Below, piece by piece: positions 1-7,066 of a DNA stretch of 64,000 nt. Position numbers and translations under genes: made by a program. This stretch comes from Planococcus lenghuensis. GTDB lineage: Bacteria; Bacillota; Bacilli; Bacillales_A; Planococcaceae. How positions within the stretch are numbered: position 1 is the first letter of the stretch; every line of letters starts with the position of its first letter. The stretch lies in assembly GCF_001999905.1 (NCBI RefSeq), contig NZ_CP019640.1, positions 1,716,001 through 1,780,000 of the forward strand. The letters are read 5' to 3'. Under the pieces are notes generated by a model, which searched no databases, was not told where the DNA came from, and worked only from the letters and a program-made list of their open reading frames with translations.

Positions 1-2
1 CC

Positions 3-182
3 ATCTACTATAAAGAACACGGTGAAATCCTGTTTGAAATCGCGACAGATCCGCCAGGCTTTGCACATGACGAAACACCTGAAACAATGGGTGAAAATTT
101 GATGCTGCCTGCGCAGTATGAATCGCGCCGCGAGCAATTGACAGAATCATTGATTCCGATTGAAGTCCGTCAGCTCGATTAA
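3..182 (+). CDS. Ring-cleaving dioxygenase (VOC/glyoxalase family), C-terminal end
   Basis: The reading frame is open from the window edge to a TAA at 180-182; only the last 59 residues are present. The segment FEIATDPPGFAHDE followed by a Met-Leu-Pro stretch and an ESRR motif is the typical C-terminus of MhqO/MhqA-like VOC-superfamily ring-cleaving dioxygenases, which act on hydroquinones or catechols. The Glu in FEIATD is the usual third metal ligand of the last VOC module. The start and N-terminal modules lie outside the window, so substrate cannot be judged. Confidence 0.8.
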   Translation: MYYKEHGEILFEIATDPPGFAHDETPETMGENLMLPAQYESRREQLTESLIPIEVRQLD

Positions 183-280
183 GAAATCCGGATTTGATAA
201 CGGTGCTTCTCTTCCTTTTTTGAAGAATAAGAAAGTATATAAATTTGATGTGCTATTAACCCAGTATTCCTGTTTACTAT

Positions 281-888
281 ATGAAGACAAACGTTTTAAA
301 TCGTCTCTTTTTCGATGATCATGGCCATTGGAATCAAATTCAAAAGAATTTTGGAAAACAGTGTTGCCCTGTCGTTATCAAAGGAAATGAAAAATCCAAG
401 GGGTGCGGAAATATCGTCAATGGATTTGAACTCTTCGTATATAAAGGCTGTCACGATGTAAAAAAGCGGCATATCGCTGTAAAGATAGGTTCTGTACGGC
501 CCTTTCTATCGGAGGGAGAGGAATGGAGCCGAATCCTGGTCAATGACATGATTCGATTGAACCGTCACCATATCCTCTTTATAATTGATGAAGGGCTACG
601 GAATGTTTTCCTTCTGCACCGGTACCCTCTGAAATTGATGATGGATGAAGCCGCCAGGCTGGCCAAGGATTTCTTCTGGAAAAACGAAACTTAAACCGGC
701 ATTATTTCCAAGCTTCGTACCTTTGGCTCCCGGGTGAATTTCAACCCGCGTGTCCATATATTGGTGACGATGAGTGGCATGAATGGCAAAGAGTAGTACA
801 TCAGTTCCTGGACAAAATCGGTCATCAATTTCTGGACTTTAAGCTATGTAAGAAACAGTTTTTGAGTAGCTACCAAGAACTGACCTAA
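281..888 (+). pseudogene. IS91-family transposase, eroded
   Basis: A first frame (281-694) matches the N-terminal zinc-binding part of IS91-type (Y2/HUH) transposases: the stretch around CGNIVNGFELFVYKGCHDVKK is recognisable, although the downstream cysteine knuckle (usually CxxC) is gone. After a frameshift near 690 the homology continues in another frame as TFGSRVNFNPRVHILVTMSG to a stop near 830, then weakly to 888. The HUH metal motif, normally HVH in FNPHVHILV, reads RVH, so even the conserved core is inactivated. No intact ends were found. This is a dead copy cut by several indels. Confidence 0.75.
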
Positions 889-1049
889 CCGAACTGACTG
901 CTCTTGATTAGCTTCTCCCATGGTTGGAGACCATCCCAGAAAAATGTCAGTTACCGAAAAAACCTAAATATATCCTACAAGAAAAGCACGCCTAGTGTTG
1001 AATGAACTGAGCCCCATTTAGTGGACAATTTAATAAAAGTACCCTGCAG

Positions 1050-1919
1050 CTAGGCTGCGATGAGATGACTTCGGTATTGTGCCGGCGTCATCTTTTTTAA
1101 ACTCCATTGTTTGCGTGTTCCATTGTAATGGTCCATGTAGTCGTCGACCAGTCCTTTTAACTCAGCCAGACTGGTCGCCTGTTTAAAGTCCACCTCATCC
1201 TTGAAGTGACCAAAAAATGATTCCATAGGGGCATTGTCGATGCAGTTGCCCCGGCGGGACATTGACTGAGCCAAGCCCATTTCCTTCACACGCTGTTGGT
1301 ATTCCGGATGGGTATAGTGGAAACCTTGATCGGAATGAATCATCGCTTCCGGGTGAACATTTCCATCCAACGCATCCTTCAATTTCTTCAAGGTGCGATA
1401 AACAATTTCCATCGTGAGCGTGGTTGTAACTTCATAGGCGACGATTTCACGGCTGGCGACATCTTTCACGCAGGAGAGGTAGGCCATTTTCCCCGAACGG
1501 TTGGGCAGGTAGGTGATATCGGTGACGAATACCTTGCCGGGTTCATCCTGTTCAAATTCGCGGTTTAACAGGTTTGGACAGACGGTGTGTTCCTGTGTGG
1601 CTTTGGCCAGTTGCTTATATGGATTGGCTCGCCGAACGTTGGCGAACAGGTTGAATTTGCGCATGAGGCGCAGAATCTTCTTATGATTCATGGGCGTTTC
1701 CAAAAGTTCTGCCAGCGCCATATAAAAGTTACGATACCCAATTTTCCCACGATGCGCATCGTAGATGCTTTTGAGCAACAGGTAATCCCGGTAGTCTTGT
1801 TCTTCGCGAATGGCGTGCTGTTCGATCTTCTTCAGCCAGGCGTAATACCCACTCCGGCTGACACCTGCCGTCAGGCAAAGGGCATCCACTGAATTCTTCA
1901 ATTGGAATTTGCGGACCAC
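1050..1919 (-). CDS. IS3-family transposase OrfB (catalytic, rve/DDE)
   Basis: This is the 289-residue catalytic half of the transposase. The DDE triad is visible as VTDITY, IHSDQG and the Glu of PMESFFGHFK, with the flanking SMSRRGNCIDNAPMES block typical of IS3 members. An N-terminal HTH_21-like segment (YGYRN-type, here IGYRNFYMALAE) precedes the retroviral-integrase fold. The frame is open upstream of the GTG shown here and runs into orfA through a -1 shift, so the functional protein is probably the OrfAB fusion. The frame is undisturbed and may be active. Confidence 0.9.
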   Translation of the reverse strand: MVRKFQLKNSVDALCLTAGVSRSGYYAWLKKIEQHAIREEQDYRDYLLLKSIYDAHRGKIGYRNFYMALAELLETPMNHKKILRLMRKFNLFANVRRANPYKQLAKATQEHTVCPNLLNREFEQDEPGKVFVTDITYLPNRSGKMAYLSCVKDVASREIVAYEVTTTLTMEIVYRTLKKLKDALDGNVHPEAMIHSDQGFHYTHPEYQQRVKEMGLAQSMSRRGNCIDNAPMESFFGHFKDEVDFKQATSLAELKGLVDDYMDHYNGTRKQWSLKKMTPAQYRSHLIAA

Positions 1920-1951
1920 CGCATTGATCGCTTCGTATTTTTCCGCTGGTG

Positions 1952-2377
1952 TCAGCGGCGTTTCTTCACCTGCCTCTCGAGTCCTTCGAGCTTTTTTAGC
2001 AGCTCATTTTCCGCTTCCAGATATTTGATTCGCGCCTCTGCTTTCTCCAACTTTTTTTCAGCCGAAAGATCGTTCGAAGAAGGACGGCCGGTACTGCCTT
2101 TTCCGCGCCGTTCTTCGAAGAAGCCGTCTTCCCCATATAGCTTAAAGGCTTTCCGCCAGCGCCTGAGAGAAGATTTCGCTTTCTGAGAACCGATCACGGT
2201 CAGGTCAAATCCACCTTCGGTAAAGATTTGGGTGGGGCCTTTGCCCGCCAAGTTCTCCTTCACTGCGTGGATTTTGAATTCAGGTGTGTACTGAATTGCC
2301 CGATCAGATACGGAAGCGACATTTGGATTCGCCTCCAAGACCCGTTGTTGGTGTTCGTTGAAAATGATTTTACTCAC
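1952..2377 (-). CDS. IS3-family transposase OrfA (DNA binding)
   Basis: The 141-residue protein has two helix-turn-helix-like segments followed by a C-terminal leucine-zipper-like coiled coil (LEKAEARIKYLEAENELLKK), the usual OrfA architecture for binding the terminal repeats and dimerising. The frame ends just past an AAAAAAG motif near 1990. A -1 slip there reads on as ARRTREAGEETPLTPAEKYE directly into orfB. ATG at 2377 starts the protein. A close but damaged homologue is present at 52941-53365. Confidence 0.88.
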   Translation of the reverse strand: MSKIIFNEHQQRVLEANPNVASVSDRAIQYTPEFKIHAVKENLAGKGPTQIFTEGGFDLTVIGSQKAKSSLRRWRKAFKLYGEDGFFEERRGKGSTGRPSSNDLSAEKKLEKAEARIKYLEAENELLKKLEGLERQVKKRR

Positions 2378-2533
2378 ATGATCTTCTCCCGTCCAAGTTA
2401 GCTATGTTTAGTATACCGAGGGCTGAAAACAGAAAAAACCCCCAAATGGGTCACTTTTTAAAGTGTCTACCATTTGGGGTTCAGTTCACAATTAACTCCA
2501 AGGCCTTTTTCCAGTGATTGCTTTTACGGTTTC

Positions 2534-2944
2534 TTACAGTTCATCAAACGCTCTTACAGCCGCTTCTGAAACTTTTATGTCATGCTCGACAACGCTGCCG
2601 CTTACACCGACCGCACCGACGACTTTGCCGTCTTTCATGAGCGGGATTCCTCCGCCGAAAACCACAATGCGCCCGTTATTGGTCGTGTTCAGACCATACA
2701 GTTCTGCATTCGGCACAGTTGCTTCCGCTAGTCCGGCTGTTGGCATTTTCAAGGCAACGGATGTCCAAGCTTTGTTTTGCGCAATGTCGACACTTGCCAG
2801 CCAGGCATCATCCATTCGGTGGACCGCTACCATATTACCACCATCATCGACAACGGAAATCACCATGGCAACCCCCAAATTCGCCGCTTCTTCTTCTGCT
2901 GCATCAATCAATTTTTTCGCTGTTTCTAATGTGATTTTCCCCAC
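2534..2944 (-). CDS. GlcG/HbpS family protein (heme-degrading domain family)
   Basis: The 136-residue protein matches the GlcG/HbpS (DUF336) fold: an N-terminal ITLETAKKLIDAAEEEA helix, MVISVVDDGGNMVAVHRMDDAW, a central helix with KAWTSVALKMPT, then GGGIPLMKDGKVVGAVGVSG. Family members include HbpS, which binds heme, and small proteins encoded beside glycolate or diol utilisation genes. The biochemical role here is unknown. The start is a GTG at 2942-2944. It is a lone gene next to an IS3 element and no partner operon remains beside it, so it may have been separated from its original context. Confidence 0.8.
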   Translation of the reverse strand: MGKITLETAKKLIDAAEEEAANLGVAMVISVVDDGGNMVAVHRMDDAWLASVDIAQNKAWTSVALKMPTAGLAEATVPNAELYGLNTTNNGRIVVFGGGIPLMKDGKVVGAVGVSGSVVEHDIKVSEAAVRAFDEL

Positions 2945-3007
2945 TCCTATCGCCCCTTTTCTGTGATCAGTTTTGGTTTAGATTATTTCTATCCAGTCTA
3001 ACATAGT

Positions 3008-3181
3008 CTAAATATTTATACAGTTCTTAGAGGACACTCCTTGTAAACCCGTTCTAAAGACTTTTCGGAAAAGGCATTTTATAGTAAAAGTACGCGGGAT
3101 GTCGGCGGTTTTAGCGTCCCGTGTCAGAAGCAGCCCATGCTGTCTGGTAATTGGTTCAAGGAGCTGGGTGGTATAGGACAT
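3008..3181 (-). pseudogene. Possible AbiEi-like antitoxin N-terminus remnant
   Basis: A 57-residue minus-strand frame begins MSYTTQLLEPITRQHGLLLT and continues RDAKTADIPRTF. That resembles the N-terminal winged-helix segment of AbiEi-type antitoxins, which typically start with QLL-x-LI-x(2)-HNG-x(2)-T-T and end in GIPRxYL. After about 35 residues the resemblance stops. The rest is probably frameshifted or replaced. No AbiEii toxin gene follows. The identification rests on a short motif only. Confidence 0.3.
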
Positions 3182-3272
3182 TTCATCATCTTCTTTTGCA
3201 TTTATACTTAGAATTATATTTAGTTAAAGTGCAAACGCAAAATGCTCTTCTTCAAAAGGACTAATTGGCGTG

Positions 3273-3518
3273 ATGGTTTTGCCTGTCAAAGCCGTTACAT
3301 TGACTGAGAAGACACTCTCCGATATCATGACAGCTTTTATCCGAAACAGTGATTTGCAAACGGCAAAAACCTTTGTAAGTGAAAAAGACGCGGGCAGTGA
3401 AAAGCTTCTGAACCGGATGTTAAATGTGGACAAATTCAACGCCGAGCTTACTGTACTAGAAAAGGAAAGGGCGAGCCAGCAATCCCTGATTGAAAAAATG
3501 AAGATGAAAATAAAGTGA
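3273..3518 (+). CDS. Small hypothetical protein, first of a four-ORF cluster
   Basis: An 81-residue protein starts at ATG 3273 (GTG 3270 is an alternative) behind a weak AAAGGA. It is mostly charged and helical, with a C-terminal heptad-like segment AELTVLEKERASQQSLIEKM that could form a coiled coil. Its TGA overlaps the ATG of the next ORF (TGATG), indicating translational coupling. No family is recognised. It sits directly upstream of an AbrB-type regulator in the same orientation, so the cluster could be a small regulatory or toxin-antitoxin-like operon, but this is inference. Confidence 0.45.
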   Translation: MVLPVKAVTLTEKTLSDIMTAFIRNSDLQTAKTFVSEKDAGSEKLLNRMLNVDKFNAELTVLEKERASQQSLIEKMKMKIK

Positions 3519-3592
3519 TGGCAGCCAAAGAACGCATAAAAGAAATTGTGGCCCGGATACAAGAGATCAAAGAATCCATCGAGAATGGATAG
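3518..3592 (+). CDS. 24-residue helical peptide
   Basis: The frame ATG 3518 to TAG 3592 encodes MAAKERIKEIVARIQEIKES plus four residues. It is a short amphipathic charged helix. The start overlaps the preceding stop codon, and the next gene begins 11 bases later, so the ORF fits tightly into the cluster. No family is known for it. It could also be the frameshifted C-terminus of the preceding protein, because both are rich in Lys/Glu/Ile heptads. Confidence 0.35.
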   Translation: MAAKERIKEIVARIQEIKESIENG

Positions 3593-3603
3593 GGGGATGA
3601 ACT

Positions 3604-3855
3604 GTGCATACCAACCGGATTAACAAGCTGGGACGGCTCGTTATCCCGAAAGACCTATTGGAGATCTTTCAGCTGCAGGAAGGCAGCTGCGTAGATATTA
3701 GACATACCGATACGCAAATTATCATCGAGCCTCATAAAAACGCATTGTCTGTGCCCATTACCGAAAAAATCATGAAAGAAGCTATTGAAGTAGGAGAAGC
3801 ACGGATTAGTAAAGAGGATATGAAGGGAATCGTGGCTTATATGAACGGGGAATAG
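3604..3855 (+). CDS. AbrB/MazE-type DNA-binding protein
   Basis: This 83-residue protein carries the SpoVT/AbrB swapped-hairpin fold: HTNRINKLGRLVIPKDLLEI followed by LQEGSCVDIRHTDTQIIIEP. This is the usual AbrB N-domain pattern, LGRxVIPxxLR...L...DxxEI. The C-terminal 35 residues are helical and acidic. The start is GTG at 3604 with AGGGGG eleven bases upstream. Such proteins are either transition-state regulators or antitoxins that bind their own promoter. The gene is embedded among small ORFs and its stop touches the next ORF. Confidence 0.7.
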   Translation: MHTNRINKLGRLVIPKDLLEIFQLQEGSCVDIRHTDTQIIIEPHKNALSVPITEKIMKEAIEVGEARISKEDMKGIVAYMNGE

Positions 3856-4002
3856 GTGAAAAGGTTCCTCACGCGCTGTCTCTGGACAGTTACCGGAGAT
3901 GAGGATTGCCGCGCTGCAAATGTCTTTTATATGCCAAAAGATGAGTGGATAAATACGACCCACCGTGGTCCGCATTGTGAAGAGGCGTGGTGGGTTCTGT
4001 AA
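3856..4002 (+). CDS. 48-residue Cys/His/Trp-rich small protein
   Basis: A GTG immediately after the stop of the AbrB-like gene opens a 48-residue frame beginning MKRFLTRCLWTVTGDEDCRA and ending GPHCEEAWWVL. It has three Cys, one His and three Trp besides a basic start. An AGGTGAAAAGG stretch overlaps the start, and there is no independent ribosome binding site, so translation would be coupled. No family is recognised. Cys at 8, 18 and 41 with His 40 could bind metal, but this is only a composition-based remark. Confidence 0.35.
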   Translation: MKRFLTRCLWTVTGDEDCRAANVFYMPKDEWINTTHRGPHCEEAWWVL

Positions 4003-4033
4003 ACTTTACTAGACATTTTTTCATTAGCAGCAG

Positions 4034-4317
4034 CTACCCTTGGGTCTTATTCTGCAACTCCTTAAGCAGAATCTTAGCCCCTCTTGGGCTCAAGTACAGG
4101 CCTTTAACATAAGTGGATTCAACATTTTCATCCAAGATTTCCCCAGTTACAGCACATGTGCGGTCTGTCTCATATTTTCTAAGAACGATTTTATCTTCTT
4201 CAAGAAAGATTTCCATCGGATCCCTACGGAAACGCCCAAGACTCTTTGCAACTCGATAGGCGTAACAATACGCCCTAACTGATCAACTTTCCTGACAATA
4301 CCGGTACTTTTCATCAT
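4034..4317 (-). pseudogene. abrB: abrB-like transition-state regulator, frameshifted
   Basis: Read from ATG 4314 (or 4317) on the minus strand the protein begins MKSTGIVRKVDQLGRIVTPI, the AbrB N-domain, and runs to GVSVG. One base is then missing near 4218 (GGGATCC where GGGGATCC would keep frame). The homology continues in the next frame as DPMEIFLEEDKIVLRKYETD to a CxVTGE segment and an AKILLKELQNK tail. The two halves together are the expected length of about 95 residues. The TP in place of IP in LGRIVTPIEL is also unusual. A start inside the second frame would produce only the C-terminal domain. Confidence 0.75.
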
Positions 4318-4532
4318 AAGATCCCTTCAACTCCGTAATAATCGCAATCTTTCTAATTCTACCCATTCGTGAAGCAAAACGTCCAATTTATTAACCGCTT
4401 AGAAAAGTTTAACGTCAGAGGATAAACCAAATGATCTAACGAGTTCCTATGTATGGCAGTCCAGTCAAAAGCCGAACTTTAGGATACAAAAAAACAGGTG
4501 CAGCCTCTTTGAAGAGCATGTACCTGTTTTGC
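4318..4532. other. Intergenic, no gene seen
   Basis: No coding frame with a credible start was found. A CAGGTGCA...TGTACCTG pair at about 4496-4530 forms a stem followed by TTTTGC on the plus side. It could terminate transcripts arriving from either side. Confidence 0.4.
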
Positions 4533-4796
4533 TTATTCGTAGATATCTTTTCGATGCCCGACATCGATTATGGTAATAAGGATTTTTTCATCTTCGATTA
4601 AAGCCAGGATACGGTAATCACCGACGCGGTAACGCCACTTTCCCTTGTGGTTCGCAACCAATGCCTTTCCAAGTGTTCGGGGATCGCTGGAATCCTGCAA
4701 GTTTTTTTCAATCCAGCCAATCAGGAGCGAAGCTTGGTAACGATCCATCTTTTTTAATTTCTTCAAGGCGACATCTGAAAAACGAACAGCATACAT
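4533..4796 (-). CDS. relE: RelE/ParE-family toxin
   Basis: The 87-residue protein begins MYAVRFSDVALKKLKKMDRY and contains GKWRYRVGDYRILALIEDEK and a TIIDVGHRKDIYE C-terminus. These are the core of RelE ribosome-dependent mRNA endonucleases: basic Lys/Arg residues in the central RYRVGDYR strand and the terminal HRKDIY motif. It lies 6 bases downstream of the cognate antitoxin gene on the same strand, the usual antitoxin-first order. Confidence 0.88.
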   Translation of the reverse strand: MYAVRFSDVALKKLKKMDRYQASLLIGWIEKNLQDSSDPRTLGKALVANHKGKWRYRVGDYRILALIEDEKILITIIDVGHRKDIYE

Positions 4797-4802
4797 CCTC
4801 TG

Positions 4803-5015
4803 TTATAGATCCAATTCTTTCTTGACGTCATCCAAGGAATGGGTTTTTTCCATACTGGCAAGCACACGGTCAAAATTCTCCACATCAATCTCATCTTCGA
4901 TTTTTTCAATGGTGGCGTTTCGCATCAAATCGGAAACGGACGTCTTCTTCATTTTGGCGTAATCGCGTATGAGTTTGCTGTCGCGGTCGTCCACACGCAA
5001 GGAAATGGTGGCCAT
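4803..5015 (-). CDS. relB: RelB-type antitoxin (ribbon-helix-helix)
   Basis: The 70-residue protein starts at ATG 5015 behind AAGGAGG. The frame is open further upstream but has no ribosome binding site there. MATISLRVDDRDSKLIRDYA is a ribbon-helix-helix N-domain, and the C-terminal half is the acidic toxin-wrapping tail (VLASMEKTHSLDDVKKELDL). The domain would bind the palindrome at 5040-5056 just upstream and repress the operon together with RelE. Neutralises the toxin encoded next to it. Confidence 0.85.
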   Translation of the reverse strand: MATISLRVDDRDSKLIRDYAKMKKTSVSDLMRNATIEKIEDEIDVENFDRVLASMEKTHSLDDVKKELDL

Positions 5016-5039
5016 GGGTAAAACCTCCTTCAGTTCTTT

Positions 5040-5056
5040 GTAATACATTGTATTAC
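5040..5056. promoter_or_regulatory. Candidate RelB operator palindrome
   Basis: GTAATACATTGTATTAC is a 17-base perfect palindrome with one central base, located 25 bases upstream of the relB start codon. Ribbon-helix-helix antitoxins bind such short symmetric sites to autoregulate. Function is inferred from symmetry and position. Confidence 0.6.
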
Positions 5057-5176
5057 GATATTTCTTGCTTGTAAAATCAAAGATGCCGGACCTCTTCATG
5101 TAAATCGTTTCTTTATAGATTCTATGCATATGCAAGTATCAGTATAAACAATAGAGATTTGTACAAACTAATAAAT

Positions 5177-6531
5177 GGAGAGCGTAAAATATCTTATGTA
5201 AATGAGTGAATAGAAAAAGGAAGACCTAATCCTGTAGAATTGAGCTACCACACAAAATTCACAGAGATGAGGCCTTCCCTATGAACCAGTTTACAACAGA
5301 ACTTGCGCAAGCTCTAGTAAATAAAGAAGATATCACAGATGTGTTCCTCAGCCACTTGGAAGCGGCGGTGAACCTCCTGCTCGCAACCGAGCTGACGGCA
5401 TTTTTAGATTATGATAAATACGATCGCGCCGGCTTCAATTCCGGCAATTCACGCAACGGTTCTTATAACCGGACACTCCGTACGGAGTTTGGTGAACTTC
5501 AGCTGGCGATTCCGCGGGACCGCAATGGCGAGTTTGACCAGCAGACCGTGGCACCGTACAAGCGGTCGAACGACACACTCGAATCCTTTGTCGTCCACAT
5601 GTTCCAAAAAGGCGTGACGATGTCTGAGATTGCCGATCTGATCGAGCGGATGTACGGCCATCATTATACACCGCAGACCGTCTCCAATATGGCGCGCGCA
5701 GTCGGCGAACACGTGGAGGCCTTCAAGGCGCGTCAGCTGGCGTCGCGCTATGTATGCGTCTACCTGGACGCCACCTATATCGCACTCAAACGCGACACGG
5801 TCTCCAAGGAAGCGGTCTATCTGGCCATCGGCATCCGGGAAGATGGCTCGAAGGAAGTGCTCGCCTATACGATCGCACCGACGGAATCAGCCTACGTCTG
5901 GAAAGAGGTCCTCCAGGACCTGAAAGAACGGGGAACGGAAGAAATCCTCCTGTTCGTCACGGACGGACTGAAAGGTATCACTGACTGTATCGCCAGTGTC
6001 TATCCGGATGCGAAGTACCAGGCATGCCACGTCCATGTCTCCCGCAATATCGCTCATAAAGTGCGCGTCCAGGACCGGGCGGAAATCTGCGAGGACTACA
6101 AGGCGGTATACCGGTCTGAAGACCGGGAGAAGGCAGCGGACGCCTTGGCTGCGTTCATTGCCAAATGGAAAACCGCCTATCCGCGGGTCACCAGATCGCT
6201 CGCTGACAATGGGCACCTGCTTACGTTTTACGATTTCCCGGCTGCCATCTGGCCGAGTATCTATTCGACGAATCTCATTGAATCGTTTAACAAGGAAATC
6301 AAGAAGTACAGCCGGCGCAAGGAGCAGTTTCCGAATGAGGATTCCCTGGACCGTTTCCTGGTGTCCCGGTTTGAGACGTATAACCAGAAGCACGCCACCA
6401 GCTGCCACCGTGGCTTTCATTCAGCACGTGCTGAATTGGTGGCCATGTTCAAGTAGACAGAGCAGCCGACAACTTAATAGGATCTGCAGGATTGGGGATT
6501 AGCCATTTACACATAATTCTTGACGCTCCCC
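5177..6531 (+). mobile_element. IS256-family insertion sequence
   Basis: Terminal inverted repeats are visible: GGAGAGCGTAAAATATCTTA from 5177, and GGGGAGCGTCAAGAATTATG read back from 6531. Both are followed by a GTAAATG block. One intact transposase gene lies between. The flanks (taataaat on the left, tttgcgcc on the right) do not form the 8-9 bp duplication expected of this family, so rearrangement next to one end is possible. Confidence 0.85.
5281..6456 (+). CDS. IS256-family transposase
   Basis: A full-length 391-residue transposase of the mutator/IS256 type. The DDE residues are in YLDATYIALK, LFVTDGLKGI and STNLIESFNKEIKKYSRRK. The NSGNSRNGSYNRTLRTEFGE N-domain and CHVHVSRNIAHKV are also family hallmarks. 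Codon use is richer in G and C than in the flanking relBE module, which suggests recent arrival. The frame has no damage. Confidence 0.92.
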   Translation: MNQFTTELAQALVNKEDITDVFLSHLEAAVNLLLATELTAFLDYDKYDRAGFNSGNSRNGSYNRTLRTEFGELQLAIPRDRNGEFDQQTVAPYKRSNDTLESFVVHMFQKGVTMSEIADLIERMYGHHYTPQTVSNMARAVGEHVEAFKARQLASRYVCVYLDATYIALKRDTVSKEAVYLAIGIREDGSKEVLAYTIAPTESAYVWKEVLQDLKERGTEEILLFVTDGLKGITDCIASVYPDAKYQACHVHVSRNIAHKVRVQDRAEICEDYKAVYRSEDREKAADALAAFIAKWKTAYPRVTRSLADNGHLLTFYDFPAAIWPSIYSTNLIESFNKEIKKYSRRKEQFPNEDSLDRFLVSRFETYNQKHATSCHRGFHSARAELVAMFK

Positions 6532-6853
6532 TTTGCGCCAAGCACATACGATAAATCATTACATTTAAAAATTGTTGACTTTATTTTGCGACTATATTAA
6601 AATCTCGACATGGTTGGCAATTGATTTTTAATAGTCGTTACTAAGTACACTTATTAAAAGCAGTGGAGGAGTTTGACTTCCTATGAAGCCTGATATCCTC
6701 AAGTAGACATGTAAAGATGTCGGCCTTTATGGACGATATGAAAGATTAAGAGGGACAGTGTGGAGCTTTCTCTCGGGAAATTTTTTCTTTCGGCAAATTG
6801 AGTGGTTCGTAAATTCATTTGTAGTTAATTACTTACCAAACTAAATAAAGCAA
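6532..6853. other. Leader region of the acsA-hom transcript; no gene
   Basis: No coding frame is supported. It is AT-rich and immediately precedes the SAM riboswitch. The stretch TTGAGTG...TAATTACTTACC near 6799-6837 is a plausible place for the promoter, but no unambiguous -35/-10 pair could be picked. Confidence 0.4.
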
Positions 6854-6967
6854 CTTCTTATCAAGAGTGGTGGAGGGATCAGGCCCTGTGAAACCCGGCA
6901 ACCTGCAAGGAATTCCTTGCAAAGGTGCTAATTCCTACAGTCATGAATTTGACTGGAAGATGAGAAG
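6854..6967 (+). promoter_or_regulatory. SAM-I (S-box) riboswitch 1, upstream of acsA-hom
   Basis: The P1 strands CTTCTTATC (6854) and GATGAGAAG (ending 6967) pair, and the conserved cores GTGGAGGGATCAGGCCCTGTG, AAACCCGGCAACC and AAAGGTGCTAATTCC are present in order, as in S-box leaders. A transcription terminator follows directly at 6977-7005. SAM binding should therefore stop transcription into acsA-hom. It is less similar to riboswitches 2 and 3 than they are to each other. Confidence 0.95.
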
Positions 6968-6976
6968 AGGAATGAA

Positions 6977-7005
6977 CCCCTCTTCATGCGAGAAGAGGGG
7001 TTTTT
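6977..7005 (+). terminator. Riboswitch 1 intrinsic terminator
   Basis: CCCCTCTTC, a short ATGC loop, then GAAGAGGGG followed by TTTTT. It is the regulated terminator of the S-box leader. Confidence 0.9.
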
Positions 7006-7066
7006 CATTTTATTAAGAGAAAAAGGAATTCAGCTAGGTTTAGTAAGATTTAGGAGGAGAGCAAAA

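Larger units (their letters stand above)
1003..2488 (-). mobile_element. IS3-family insertion sequence (copy 1), complete
   Basis: The element is bounded by imperfect terminal inverted repeats: TGAACTGAGCCCCATTTAGT at 1003 and, on the opposite strand from 2488, TGAACTGAACCCCAAATGGT. It carries orfA (1952-2377) and orfB (1050-1919), both on the minus strand. The frames are linked by an AAAAAAG slippery heptamer near 1990. An obvious direct target duplication is not visible, since the flanks gaa and caa differ. Length (about 1.49 kb) fits the family. A broken relative of the same element lies at 52.8 kb. Confidence 0.85.

Noticed and set aside
5177-6531. Target-site duplication of the IS256 element
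   Set aside because: The eight to nine bases on each side do not match, so no duplication is claimed.
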